Notes: generated by a model not told the origin, from the letters alone. 64,000 nt of DNA from Chitinophaga sp. LS1 (GCF_034274695.1 NZ_CP128362.1:5706501-5770500); one strand, 5' to 3'; positions 1-9,744 are shown, counted from the first letter of the stretch. Numbers and translations: made by a program.

Positions 1-1
1 T

Positions 2-1138
2 TTTAGTGAACAGGTACCTGACAACCAGCTCCGGCTGGTAAGCTGGGCTTTTTCTTTCGATGGCGGCAAAACCATTACCCCTTTCAAAACCGGTACTACC
101 CGCGTAGAGAAGGGTATCGCCTATAAATCTATCACCGTAGATGGCAATACCATCGATAAGGAAGTAAGTGTCTATGCCTTTTTCCGCAAACCGGATACTA
201 AGGTGGTTGCCACTACGAAGATCATTTACCTGCCACTGGTGGTAGACGTATACCGCACCCCCGGCCTGAATGAAGACGGTACCGATATCGCCAACGATAT
301 GGCCTTTGGAAAAGGGGTGGCTAAACGCCCGGTATATACGAAAGGAGAGGTAGATGCGTATAAAAACTCCTATGTCAACGATGGCTTTGACGCACAAAAA
401 GACGCGAAGTTCGCCAACGCCGCCAGCGGCACCACGTACAGTGCCATCTACAACCAACAGCAGATCCTCGATACCGGTTACCTGATGCAATTGTCCAACG
501 CTTCCAGTAACGACGATGATTTGTTCCTCGACTTCAGAATTATGGTGGAAACTATGGCCAGGGGCGATCTGAACGACAATATCAAGGCCATGATCAATAA
601 GTTCCAGAAGAATGAGGGTGGTGTATACGAAAATGCCAAACTCACCGCTGCTGCACAGGCCAATCCTTCTACCCAACGCTTTTGTACAGGCATTGAAGAT
701 GAAATGGCTGAGCGCATCAAAAAGGCTGGCGGGGAACTGATCACTATGGAAGATAAGAAAGTGTATGCAGGTACTGAAAGCGGCTATAAAACTTCTCATC
801 CATACGGTCACCCATCGTACCCTTACAGCAGGGACTACAACCTGGTAAAAGGCCTGACTATTGCGGTCAATGACGTATGGAGTTACAAAGTGACCTTATT
901 GAGTTTCAAACAAACCGGCGATACTTACAAAGCCCGCTACGAAGTGCAGCTTTGGGACCACTTTGGCCTCGATCTACCTGATATGGAAAAGTTCTACTCC
1001 TGGGGCGCTGGCTTCCGGGCATGGTTCCTGTTACAACACCTCAGGGGCTACAAACCATTCTTAACAAAAATGCAATTCACCAAAGAATTTTCCGGCAATA
1101 TAAACGAGGGTGCGCAGGAAAGGAAAAATAAGCGATAA
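2..1138 (+). CDS. DUF3289-type protein, C-terminal part (5' end outside window)
   Basis: The frame is open from the first bases of the window, so the gene starts upstream and only its last 378 or so residues are seen. The first 70 residues look like the end of a beta-rich Ig-like segment, as in DUF4280/PAAR-like effector proteins. The rest fits the DUF3289 family as I remember it: MARGDLNDNIKAMI, then GLTIAVNDVWSYKVTL, YEVQLWDHFGLDLPDM and a C-terminal AWFLLQ...GYKPFLTKMQFT stretch. DUF3289 domains occur at the C-terminus of secreted, toxin-like proteins, but the activity is not known to me. The stop overlaps the next ATG by one base (TAATG), so it is translationally coupled to the lipoprotein behind it, which could be its immunity protein. 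The family call is fairly good; the toxin role is inference. Confidence 0.7.
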   Translation, partial: FSEQVPDNQLRLVSWAFSFDGGKTITPFKTGTTRVEKGIAYKSITVDGNTIDKEVSVYAFFRKPDTKVVATTKIIYLPLVVDVYRTPGLNEDGTDIANDMAFGKGVAKRPVYTKGEVDAYKNSYVNDGFDAQKDAKFANAASGTTYSAIYNQQQILDTGYLMQLSNASSNDDDLFLDFRIMVETMARGDLNDNIKAMINKFQKNEGGVYENAKLTAAAQANPSTQRFCTGIEDEMAERIKKAGGELITMEDKKVYAGTESGYKTSHPYGHPSYPYSRDYNLVKGLTIAVNDVWSYKVTLLSFKQTGDTYKARYEVQLWDHFGLDLPDMEKFYSWGAGFRAWFLLQHLRGYKPFLTKMQFTKEFSGNINEGAQERKNKR

Positions 1139-1611
1139 TGAAGTATACTTTCATATTATTACTGAGTGCTGTTCTATTTGCCTGTACATCGACATCTACT
1201 GGCGTTCATGTAATATACCTGGACAAGCTGGATCATAAAGCAGAAGTGGAAGTAAACGGGCAGTATGGTCCCGGTTATTACCGTTACGCACTCATTGAGA
1301 ATGCGCCCAACTCCGCAGACAGCCTCAAACAAATCATTCATCAATATTGTGATAGTGCAGTGAACAAAACTGATGTGGAAGCACATTACATCCGTTATTT
1401 CATACAGTTTTACCGTTTGTCTAAGAACACGAAAAGCTATATGAAAGGCAAAGAAGACTATTGGGATATTCATAACGATATCAATCAGGAGTTGGAAGAC
1501 TACAAGGGAGAATACCGTTTTGAACGCTGTAGCACAGATTCTCTTCATGGGGTGTGGACGATGGAAGTCAACGGTAAAACCGATACGCTGGAAAATAAAT
1601 GTACACAGTAA
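1138..1611 (+). CDS. Small lipoprotein, possible immunity protein
   Basis: This 157-residue protein begins with a short hydrophobic segment ending in a lipobox (LSAVLFAC, Cys at about residue 16), so it should be a periplasm-facing lipoprotein. The mature part is charged and polar with no domain I recognise. Its ATG overlaps the stop of the DUF3289-type gene by one base and its own stop overlaps the next ATG by one base, so it belongs to the same translation unit. A lipoprotein directly behind a toxin-like gene suggests protection of the periplasm or envelope, but this rests on position only. Confidence 0.75.
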   Translation: MKYTFILLLSAVLFACTSTSTGVHVIYLDKLDHKAEVEVNGQYGPGYYRYALIENAPNSADSLKQIIHQYCDSAVNKTDVEAHYIRYFIQFYRLSKNTKSYMKGKEDYWDIHNDINQELEDYKGEYRFERCSTDSLHGVWTMEVNGKTDTLENKCTQ

Positions 1612-2282
1612 TGGGCATCTTTAACTTATTTGGCAAGAGACCGCCCCGTGTGGAAATCCTGACCCCGGTGGATTATACCGTAAAAATACAATACCCGTCT
1701 GTACTGGCATTCACCATGACCGTAAGCCGTATGAAGGTGGAAGATGACCAGGGTATTTTCTTTCAGTTTGAGAGGGGAGAAGTAACTGTAAATGGAGAAG
1801 CTTCTTCCGATTATCTCGCCGCTGATCTGGCTGCAAAATGTGGCCAGGTAATCTATCCATTACAGCTGGGTGTAGCCACCGACGGTAGTATCACCCGGGT
1901 TTTTAACCATGCTGAAATAATGAAGAAATGGGAAGAAAAGGAACCATCTTTGCTGGATTACTTTTCCGGCCCTGAAGCGATCGAATATATCATAGCCACT
2001 GGCTGCGCCCTGCGGGATGAAGGCGCAGTACTGCACGCGATGCAACAGGACCTATTCCTCACCTGCTGGTGCAACGTGGCCATGGGTGGCAAACGTACTG
2101 CCTACCAGTTAGTACCCTTTAAGGAACCGGTTCCCTATGAACACGACATCCGGTTTACCATCAATAAACTGACTAAAATGATAGATACCATCCATGCTGA
2201 ATGGACCTTTGAGCTGGATGGTACCCCTCGCCGTACCCAACTCACGGCTGTTTGTAATCCGATTAAAGAAACTGTAGTATGA
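1611..2282 (+). CDS. Unknown protein, possible effector adaptor
   Basis: This 223-residue cytoplasmic-looking protein starts MGIFNLFGKRPP. A longer start at 1599 exists, but the ATG at 1611 overlaps the previous stop in the same TAATG arrangement as the gene before it, so I prefer 1611. There is no signal peptide or membrane segment. I do not recognise a family. It lies immediately upstream of the DUF4280 effector-like gene with an ATGA overlap, and such a soluble protein between toxin modules could be a chaperone or loading adaptor. That role is inference only. Confidence 0.7.
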   Translation: MGIFNLFGKRPPRVEILTPVDYTVKIQYPSVLAFTMTVSRMKVEDDQGIFFQFERGEVTVNGEASSDYLAADLAAKCGQVIYPLQLGVATDGSITRVFNHAEIMKKWEEKEPSLLDYFSGPEAIEYIIATGCALRDEGAVLHAMQQDLFLTCWCNVAMGGKRTAYQLVPFKEPVPYEHDIRFTINKLTKMIDTIHAEWTFELDGTPRRTQLTAVCNPIKETVV

Positions 2283-5200
2283 GTGAAAAACACTTTGTAG
2301 TACAGGGAGCTACCTGCAAATGCGATTATGGTGCTTCCCCCGACAAGTTGAAAATATCCTCCAATGATCGTGACTATATCAACGATGGCAGCGGAGATGC
2401 TAAACCTATCGCCAGTACGAAAGATATCGGCCAGCCACTGGAAGCGAAAACCTTTGGTCGCTGTAACAAGGTGAATAGTGCCTGCAATGTGAACATCACA
2501 AAATGGGATAGTTTTTATAATAAGATCACCCTCACCAATGGTGGTAAGATCCTCACGGAAGATAGCAAGGCTACCTGCGCTGTGAGTGGTAATCCCTGCA
2601 TCACCATCATCAACCACGGACAGGTGGCACAGGTAACCAGTGCACACTTCGATAATGTGGAAGTCTCTACCATGGCCGCCCTAAACCCAATGGCCGAGCC
2701 GCCGGACAATAAATTGCAGATCCCTAAGGTAAAATCTATCGAAGGGAAAGTAGCTGCTGCCGAAGCAGCTGTGCAGAGCGGGAAAAAAGTACCGGAACTG
2801 GTAACCCGTGTAGACGAAGACGTCACCTTCAAGGTAAAGGAATATTTCAATCCCGGTAATGCGGACAAGGCGAAGGTGAGCTGGAAAGTGTTCAAAGGAT
2901 TCGGCTTTTCTGAGACAGGTACACTCGTCTTTGAAACCATCGGCCCCGATTTTAAAATGAACTTTGATACTGTAGGTGCTTACAGGGTAATGGCCTATGG
3001 CGCGAATGGCAATGGGGATCCGACCTGCTCTATCGACGTTACAGTTGCCGTGAACAAGCTGAAAAATGAATTCAGTATGGATGGATTACTGGGGCATTTT
3101 GTCAAAGACCAGTACCGTGTAAGAAGAGGGATGAACGTAACCGTCAGTGCTGTCTACGAAATAGATCCACCTACTCCCGAAGAAAAGCAACAGGTATCTA
3201 TGCAGGTCACCGATATGGCAGGGAATGTCATTGCATCTGGTACGGACAAGGTCACGTTCAGGGTAGATAACTCTGCCGCTACCTACATCGTCACTGCAAA
3301 GATGGGTGAGCAGGTAGTGTCAAAAGAAATGAAATCTGAGGCGAATGGGGTTGTTGCCGTTACCAACGACCAGAATACGACCGTGATCAGGCCACGTACC
3401 ACCATGACCTTCCAGGTGAGTAAGATGACCTACACCACACAGCCCGAAGATTTTGAAGTCGGCCAGATCAAATGGCAGCTGAATGGACGGGATGTAGGTA
3501 CAGGTAAGTCCATCACACTGGATGGTAATCAGTACTTTGCCAACCCCGGTAAGTACGTGGTTGAAGCCTATGTATCTGTAGCAGATGCCTGGAATGCGAA
3601 GAAGAATGCACCCGCTGCCAGTGATCAGGCAGACGATTGGCGTTTTGAAGTGGCACTGAATACTATCACAGACATCAAAGAAGAAAACAACACGAAGAAC
3701 TGGATAGTGGGTAAGAAATACAATGTAGTCGCTACTACCAGAATGCCTTACGATGCCTCGAAAGATGGACCCTTTACCTGGTCGCCGGCATTAGGCAAAG
3801 GCGATAAGATTGCTGGTGTATATGCGGCACAAAAAGGTAAATCATCTGTGACTGCTACATTGGGTGCATCCACAAAGTCACTGGAAGTAAATGCGGATTT
3901 TGCAAAAATAGACGCCTGGTATTTTGGTGATAAGGAAGGAAACTACAAAGCAAAGGCTGGTTGGAATGAGACACTCAAAATGATCATTAAGAGTGCCAAT
4001 GCGGCCAATGAGGAGGTTGAATTACACATCCTGGAAGCTGATGAGCATTCAGCGCCAAATTACATAGCAGGGCCTAAAAAGGGCAAATTTGATGTAAATG
4101 GTGTACTGAGTATCGATGTCAATACAAATGACCTGAAGAGCAAGCTGAGTGAGTTATGGTTTGAAGGTGATGAGTACGATGTGTTTTTCGTGATGCTGCC
4201 TACCCAATCAGGACTACAGTTTGATGGTGTGAAGAAGGTAGCCTGCAAAGGAAAGGATTATATCTTCCCTGCCAAAGAAAGTAACATGCGGGGGAGTGAA
4301 ACGGGCAAGTATGTCTACATCAGCAAACGCCCCGAAGTTGTGGATGTCAAGTACTTTGAATCCGGTGGCAACCTGGCTTACAGGGTCTATCAGTATGGCG
4401 AGAAAATTAATATTAAGATACAGACACTTAACCTCGCTGGCAAGGAACTGACGGTCGAATTCTGGGACAACCGGTATAAGCTGCCGGATGAGAAAATGAA
4501 GGTTGAAAAGAAGATAAAACCGGATAATACTGAACTTGTCACATTACAGCTGGATACCAATGAACTGAAGCATGCCAGCAAAGCGAGGAATGACGGGTAT
4601 AGTGCTTTCTACCTGATTATTAAATCAGCTGAGGCAAAGACCTTCATGTATCCCAAAGAAGTTACAGACGATGGACAGCATTTTCCGAACCAGATCTATT
4701 TCTTCCAGCACCTGAAAATGTCTGATGCCCATGCCGGTGAATGGAGCCAGCTGGCAGATAAGAATGCACCGGCCGTATTAAAGAATGAACCGGCACAGAC
4801 AGCACCCACTACTTCAGGATGCCCTAATTGTGCGGATAAGGTATCAGTAGACCAATTGAAGAAGATCTTTCCCCAGGCAAAAGCTGACGACCTGACGGCG
4901 ATAGCGGCAAACTATACAAAGTATATGAAGGAACTGGGTATGGATACCTGCTGGAATAAAGCCCACTTCTTTGCACAGGTAAGAGGGGAGTCCGGCCCCG
5001 GCCTGGATATTACAGAGGATGAAAATTTCAACTACTGGTATGTACGACTGAGCCGGTTCAAAGCTTTCAGAACTGCGGAAGGAAAGAAAAAGGCAAAGGA
5101 ACTGGGCCGTCAGACAGAGGAGAATGTAAATGGCCTGGATGAAGAAGGCGAAAAGAAGGTAGCTAATTATGCTTACGGACCAACGACCGAAAAAGGAATT

Positions 5201-6211
5201 GAATTAGGTAATACGGAGGAAGGAGATGGTTGGAAATTTCGTGGTATGGGGCCCCTGCAACTGACCGGAAGAGGAAACTATAAGGCAGCAAATATTTATA
5301 CTAAAAAGGAAGGTGGCGATATCGAAACCACCCCTGACCTGCTCCGGACCAATGCAAAGATCTCCCTGCTGGCCTCTATGGCCTTCTGGAAAATATATAA
5401 AATCCAACATGTCGCCAATAAACAAAAGGATGAAGACGTGATCAGTGTGATCGTGGGTGCGGACCAGTCACTGCCGGGTGGTAAAACTGCCTATGGCGTG
5501 AAGAAAGAAGCATTTAAGAATACTGCTGAAGTATTCAAAGTGAATGAATGTAAGTATGGGGAAACGGTGCCCGAAAAAGATTGTAACAGGTATAAGATAG
5601 ATGTCGATAATTTCACGGTCACTTATGAATATAAAAACCTGGCTTCGAAACAATACAGGTATGAGGTGATTGTAGATAAGAAGTCTGTGTACACAAAGTA
5701 CATCAACTCAGAAGAAATGAAGAGTACCTTCAGAGGGAACAAGGTCGATATCCGCTTACTGCCATTCCCTGAAACAGGTCCGAACTGGGGCCGTTTTGGT
5801 ACGAGAGATAAAGGCGGTGATAACTATGCTTCTCCTGAAATGGCGGCGCATTTACTGGGCTTTTTCTTCTGTCTGCCAGTGAAGGGATATTCCGACACAC
5901 TTTACTATAACGATATTTCGGCGAATGATGCACGGAACATCGGGCATAGTTCTCACAGGGTAGGTGTTGACGTAGATATCCGTTATCCGGGTAGTCCCAA
6001 TACCGCAGGCCAGGTCATATGGTCACAGGCTGCGCAGGCATTTCCAACTACTGCAGATTTTGTTGCGAAGCTGGAATTTTTATTAGAACTTGCTACGAAG
6101 TGGAATTATATAAATAACTACACGTACAAAGCTGGTATTAAACACTCAAGTGGAGACTATGCAGATGTGCACCAGGACCACTTTCATATAGGATTAAAAT
6201 TTTCTGAATGA
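2279..6211 (+). CDS. DUF4280 (PAAR-like) effector with GH19/lysozyme-like and endopeptidase-like domains
   Basis: A 1310-residue protein. Residues 1 to about 115 are Cys-containing and match DUF4280, a PAAR-like tip domain seen in Bacteroidota secretion effectors (start MSEKHFVVQGATCKCDYG). Residues about 150-850 are beta-rich, Ig-like repeats. Residues about 865-1090 resemble GH19 chitinase/lysozyme-like enzymes: HFFAQVRGESG carries a plausible catalytic Glu and WKFRGMGPLQLTGRGNY (from about 984) is the family-type substrate loop. The C-terminus has GHSSHRVGVDVDI (about 1222) and HQDHFHIGL (about 1299), a zinc-ligand pattern like MepA/M15 murein endopeptidases. The protein could therefore cut both glycan and peptide of peptidoglycan. 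It has no Sec signal, as expected for T6SS-type export. ATGA overlaps join it to both neighbours. No secretion apparatus is visible in the window. Confidence 0.85.
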   Translation: MSEKHFVVQGATCKCDYGASPDKLKISSNDRDYINDGSGDAKPIASTKDIGQPLEAKTFGRCNKVNSACNVNITKWDSFYNKITLTNGGKILTEDSKATCAVSGNPCITIINHGQVAQVTSAHFDNVEVSTMAALNPMAEPPDNKLQIPKVKSIEGKVAAAEAAVQSGKKVPELVTRVDEDVTFKVKEYFNPGNADKAKVSWKVFKGFGFSETGTLVFETIGPDFKMNFDTVGAYRVMAYGANGNGDPTCSIDVTVAVNKLKNEFSMDGLLGHFVKDQYRVRRGMNVTVSAVYEIDPPTPEEKQQVSMQVTDMAGNVIASGTDKVTFRVDNSAATYIVTAKMGEQVVSKEMKSEANGVVAVTNDQNTTVIRPRTTMTFQVSKMTYTTQPEDFEVGQIKWQLNGRDVGTGKSITLDGNQYFANPGKYVVEAYVSVADAWNAKKNAPAASDQADDWRFEVALNTITDIKEENNTKNWIVGKKYNVVATTRMPYDASKDGPFTWSPALGKGDKIAGVYAAQKGKSSVTATLGASTKSLEVNADFAKIDAWYFGDKEGNYKAKAGWNETLKMIIKSANAANEEVELHILEADEHSAPNYIAGPKKGKFDVNGVLSIDVNTNDLKSKLSELWFEGDEYDVFFVMLPTQSGLQFDGVKKVACKGKDYIFPAKESNMRGSETGKYVYISKRPEVVDVKYFESGGNLAYRVYQYGEKINIKIQTLNLAGKELTVEFWDNRYKLPDEKMKVEKKIKPDNTELVTLQLDTNELKHASKARNDGYSAFYLIIKSAEAKTFMYPKEVTDDGQHFPNQIYFFQHLKMSDAHAGEWSQLADKNAPAVLKNEPAQTAPTTSGCPNCADKVSVDQLKKIFPQAKADDLTAIAANYTKYMKELGMDTCWNKAHFFAQVRGESGPGLDITEDENFNYWYVRLSRFKAFRTAEGKKKAKELGRQTEENVNGLDEEGEKKVANYAYGPTTEKGIELGNTEEGDGWKFRGMGPLQLTGRGNYKAANIYTKKEGGDIETTPDLLRTNAKISLLASMAFWKIYKIQHVANKQKDEDVISVIVGADQSLPGGKTAYGVKKEAFKNTAEVFKVNECKYGETVPEKDCNRYKIDVDNFTVTYEYKNLASKQYRYEVIVDKKSVYTKYINSEEMKSTFRGNKVDIRLLPFPETGPNWGRFGTRDKGGDNYASPEMAAHLLGFFFCLPVKGYSDTLYYNDISANDARNIGHSSHRVGVDVDIRYPGSPNTAGQVIWSQAAQAFPTTADFVAKLEFLLELATKWNYINNYTYKAGIKHSSGDYADVHQDHFHIGLKFSE

Positions 6212-7287
6212 GAAACTTAATTATCATCTTAGGAATAATCGGTTGTACCAGTTGTCAGCAACAGGCGAAGCCCAAAGAGGCCACTGAACAGCAGACGGCG
6301 GATACGACAGTTAGTAATGAAAAGGAAGTGATTATGAATAATCCGGAATTAAAAAAACAGAGCGAGTTACAGAAGAACCTGAACGACGAAGGAGGTGGTA
6401 CATATCAATATGCTGAAAAAGATATGAACATTGCACTACCGGTGATTGCAGAGATTCTGAAAACAAAGGGATATGTAACCCCTGCAAAGGAGGTGTTTCA
6501 AAAGAAACTGCATGAACTCTTTGCTGAGAATTTTAATGCAGGCGGCAATTGCCGGACTAAGGAACATGAGAAATTCACCATGCTCTATGAAGGTGGAAAT
6601 ATAGAGAATCCATTTCCCATGATGACAGATGATGTGGTCGCGTCAAAAGAGTTCAGCTTCATTTCGCATATCCCATTGATTTCATCACTGGGCACCTTTG
6701 TAGATGATGATCATTTTAAGATCGATACTAAGTATACGCAGAAACTGATTTCAAGAAATAAGTATTTTTTCAATGACAACAAGGCGGATCTGGCTATACT
6801 CCTGAATGAAGATACCTCTTTTTTAAAAGTACTGGTTACTTCTTATGGGTATACCAAAGATCAGAAAATAAATGACCTTGTGATGAATGAATACCTGAGA
6901 GCAGATGATGATGATGGGCTGGCAAAAGTAGCGACTATTATTTTTAGGAAAGATTGTAAGAATCAGCTGGTGATCAGGGAGGGATTGTTGAAATGGGTAG
7001 CGGATCATACGGATGGTAATGAGCATAGAATGATCAGCGCATTGTACGGCTATGTATTCAAACTATATGAGAATAAAAGCGATTTTAACCAGAATGAGAA
7101 GCGAAAGATCGCGGCTTATGTAGATAATGTTTTTATTCCTTTAAAGGAAAAATATGGTAGCAGCGGTGGCTGGCCAGCCACAGAATTGATCTTTAACCTG
7201 GAGGCGAGGGATAAGGAGATTATTGATTACCTGGAACAGCAAAATTTTTATAATTTAGCCGCTGTAAAGAATCTATATGGGGAATAG
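6208..7287 (+). CDS. Lipoprotein, candidate immunity protein of the DUF4280 effector
   Basis: A 359-residue protein with a short signal and lipobox (LGIIGC, followed by TSCQQQ), then a Gln/Thr/Glu-rich linker and a mostly helical acidic domain. I see no known enzyme motif. The start overlaps the effector stop (ATGA). A lipoprotein translated directly after a predicted peptidoglycan-degrading effector is the usual arrangement for a periplasmic immunity protein. The lipoprotein call is seen in the sequence; the immunity role is inferred. Confidence 0.75.
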   Translation: MRNLIIILGIIGCTSCQQQAKPKEATEQQTADTTVSNEKEVIMNNPELKKQSELQKNLNDEGGGTYQYAEKDMNIALPVIAEILKTKGYVTPAKEVFQKKLHELFAENFNAGGNCRTKEHEKFTMLYEGGNIENPFPMMTDDVVASKEFSFISHIPLISSLGTFVDDDHFKIDTKYTQKLISRNKYFFNDNKADLAILLNEDTSFLKVLVTSYGYTKDQKINDLVMNEYLRADDDDGLAKVATIIFRKDCKNQLVIREGLLKWVADHTDGNEHRMISALYGYVFKLYENKSDFNQNEKRKIAAYVDNVFIPLKEKYGSSGGWPATELIFNLEARDKEIIDYLEQQNFYNLAAVKNLYGE

Positions 7288-7894
7288 AATGATCTTATTG
7301 CTGCTTTGTTGCTTCCTGACCGGGAAAATCATAGCCCAGAACTTTGAAGGCGAAATCCGCTACCAAAACAAATTCGAAGGCAAAATGATCGCCGTTGAAA
7401 TGATCGAAAAACTGGTAGGGAACGAGCTGGACTACTATATCAAAGAAGGGAAATATAAAAATTACTCCAACGGGTCCTACATGACCTACCAGGTCTATGA
7501 CGACCAAACCAACCGGCTATACAACAAATTCCCTAAATCAGACACCCTCTTTTACTACGACGGTGCTGAAAATGCCGACAGCGTAACCCGCATTGAACAC
7601 CTCAATAACGCCGATACCGTGCTCGGTTACCCCTGTGATGTAGTTATCATTACATCCAAAACCAGCATTTCCCGTTACGCCTATAGCAAAAAATTCCCCA
7701 TGAACGCTGCCGCTTATAAAAAGCACGCCTACGCCAACTGGAATACATATGGGAATGCCACGCACGCTGTACCGCTAAAAATCACGGTAGACAGTAAATA
7801 CTACAAATTTACCTCAACAGCCACCGCCATTACGCCCAAAAAACTGAGCGATCAGATTTTCACCATCGAAGGGCCTACGGCAAAAATGAAATAA
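7277..7894 (+). CDS. Secreted protein resembling DUF4412/GLPGLI-type proteins
   Basis: A 205-residue protein with an N-terminal signal peptide (MGNRMILLLLCC...KIIAQ). The ATG at 7277 is kept over the one at 7289 because it supplies the Arg before the hydrophobic core. The mature part begins with GEIRYQNKFEGKM, the pattern common to Bacteroidota DUF4412/GLPGLI-like periplasmic proteins, which have no settled function. It overlaps the previous lipoprotein gene by 11 bases and is the last gene of the effector operon. It could be a second immunity factor or simply a passenger. Family call is tentative. Confidence 0.65.
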   Translation: MGNRMILLLLCCFLTGKIIAQNFEGEIRYQNKFEGKMIAVEMIEKLVGNELDYYIKEGKYKNYSNGSYMTYQVYDDQTNRLYNKFPKSDTLFYYDGAENADSVTRIEHLNNADTVLGYPCDVVIITSKTSISRYAYSKKFPMNAAAYKKHAYANWNTYGNATHAVPLKITVDSKYYKFTSTATAITPKKLSDQIFTIEGPTAKMK

Positions 7895-7911
7895 CCGTAC
7901 TTTTGCGCTCT

Positions 7912-9744
7912 ATGCGTAATTGGCTTTTATGGGGGGCATGGCTGCTACTGACCACTATTGCTAAAGGGCAGCAAGTAGTGCATATCGACAGCTCGTTGAA
8001 TGAACACATATTTACCTATGCCCAGATCGAATTTCTGAACGACCCGCATGGCAATCTGAATATCCACGATGTGACTCAGCCTGCCATGCAGGCGCAATTC
8101 CGCGCCAGCCTGGAAAGTACACCTCAGAACCGACAACTGGGCGCCGTTTGTTGGTACCGTATCCGCATCGGACATAACCGGGAAGCCGATAAATACTATC
8201 TCCTCGAATTCTTCGACCAGACCATTGACGATATCACGGCCTACCTGCCTGATACGACCGGGGCTTTTAAAAAACTACAATTAGGTGCCAGATACCCTTT
8301 TGCCCAGCGATGGTTCCGGCATAAGAACTTCGAAATCCCCCTGGACAACTTCCGGCAGGACAGCGCCGTTTATTATTTCCGGATCCAATCCTCCCAAACG
8401 GCAGATATTATCATTGTACTCCGCTCCATCGACCGGTTTGTCAGTTACGCCCTCTCCGAATACCTCACTTTCGGCATTTTCTATGGCATGATCCTCATTT
8501 TCAGCTTTTACAACCTGATCATGTTCATCGCCATGCGCCAGCGCCAATACCTTTATTATGTATTATATGTAATGAGCGTAGCCCTGTACGAGCTTTGTAC
8601 AGATGGTATCGCCTACCAGTGGCTCTGGCCCAACTGGCCACTCTGGAACCAGCAGGCGTTCGCCTGGCCATTGCTCACCATGAGTATTTTTGCTCTGCTG
8701 TTTACCAGTAGCTTATTACACTTAAAGGTCCGGCAGCCGTTTTTGTACCGCCTCATAAACGTAGTCATAGGACTCAGGTGCCTGTATTTCCTCGGCTGTC
8801 TGTTCATCAATCCTTACTGGTTCAATTATAAATTCATAGAACTATTACCCCTGGCGGTCGCATTCTACACAGGTATCCATGTATGGTCCAAAGGCTACCG
8901 GCCGGCCCGTTTCTTTGTATTGGGGTACGCTTTTCTCTTCGTGGGCTTTATGCTCAAGTTCTTTATCATGCTAGGGTATACCTGGCTGAATTTTGGCGCC
9001 ATCAGCTATTATAGCCTGAGTTGCTGTTTTATATTGGAGATGTTTTTCCTCAGCTTCGCCGTAGGGGATAAAGTTCGCCTGTTAAAACGCAAAAGGGACA
9101 AAGCCCACCGCCAGATGATCCGCCAGATGACTGAAAATGCCCGTTTAAAAGATAACCTGAACAAGGAACTGGAAGCCCAGGTCAAAGCGAGAACCAAAGA
9201 GATCTCCGAACAGGCGGCAGAGATCTCCCGCATGAACGCCCTGTTGGAACTACACAATAAACAACTGCAAACAAATGTGGAAGAGGTCAGCCGCGCCCGC
9301 GCCCTCTCGACTTCCCTTGATTTTGAAGAATTTAGCAAAATCTACCCTGACAAGGAAAGCTGTCTCCAATTCCTGGCAGACCTGAAATGGACTGGTCCCT
9401 ACCATTGCCGCAAGTGCGGGAATGATAATTTCTATCCCGGGCACCAGCCTTTTAGCCGCCGTTGTACCAAATGCAGCTACGAGGAATCCGCTACCGCGTA
9501 CACCATTTACCAGAATATCCGTATTCCTATTAATAAAGCCTTCTATCTCACCTTTTTAGTTTATAGCAGCAAAGGAAAAATCTCTTCCCATAAACTGTCC
9601 GAGATCCTGGAAATCCGCCAAAGTACCTGCTGGTCTTACGCTTCCCGCATTACCAAAATGATGGAAGAAAGGAAAAAAGCCCTCAAAAATGCTAATGGAC
9701 AGGGGTGGAGTTTATTGGTATTGGACGATAAGGAAGATGGTTGA
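7912..9744 (+). CDS. 7TMR-DISM membrane receptor fused to IS1595-type zinc-ribbon DNA-binding region
   Basis: A 610-residue protein. The longest frame uses TTG at 7903; the ATG at 7912 gives a proper signal peptide (MRNWLLWGAWLLLTTIAKGQ). Residues about 25-165 look like the extracellular 7TMR-DISMED2 sensor, about 180-385 form a seven-helix membrane region (7TMR-DISM), and about 390-460 are a charged coiled coil. The C-terminal 150 residues carry a CxxC...CxxC zinc ribbon (YHCRKCGNDNF, RRCTKCSYEES) followed by the helical region normally found at the N-terminus of IS1595-family transposases; the DDE nuclease is absent. The gene ends about 290 bases before susC, so it may sense a glycan and regulate this PUL in place of the usual hybrid two-component or sigma/anti-sigma system. 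The regulatory role is inferred. Confidence 0.8.
   Translation: MRNWLLWGAWLLLTTIAKGQQVVHIDSSLNEHIFTYAQIEFLNDPHGNLNIHDVTQPAMQAQFRASLESTPQNRQLGAVCWYRIRIGHNREADKYYLLEFFDQTIDDITAYLPDTTGAFKKLQLGARYPFAQRWFRHKNFEIPLDNFRQDSAVYYFRIQSSQTADIIIVLRSIDRFVSYALSEYLTFGIFYGMILIFSFYNLIMFIAMRQRQYLYYVLYVMSVALYELCTDGIAYQWLWPNWPLWNQQAFAWPLLTMSIFALLFTSSLLHLKVRQPFLYRLINVVIGLRCLYFLGCLFINPYWFNYKFIELLPLAVAFYTGIHVWSKGYRPARFFVLGYAFLFVGFMLKFFIMLGYTWLNFGAISYYSLSCCFILEMFFLSFAVGDKVRLLKRKRDKAHRQMIRQMTENARLKDNLNKELEAQVKARTKEISEQAAEISRMNALLELHNKQLQTNVEEVSRARALSTSLDFEEFSKIYPDKESCLQFLADLKWTGPYHCRKCGNDNFYPGHQPFSRRCTKCSYEESATAYTIYQNIRIPINKAFYLTFLVYSSKGKISSHKLSEILEIRQSTCWSYASRITKMMEERKKALKNANGQGWSLLVLDDKEDG

Noticed and set aside
7277..7894. 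Start at 7289 instead of 7277 for the last effector-operon gene
   Set aside because: The 7289 start would leave the signal peptide without a basic residue; 7277 is kept, although it overlaps the previous gene by 11 bases.
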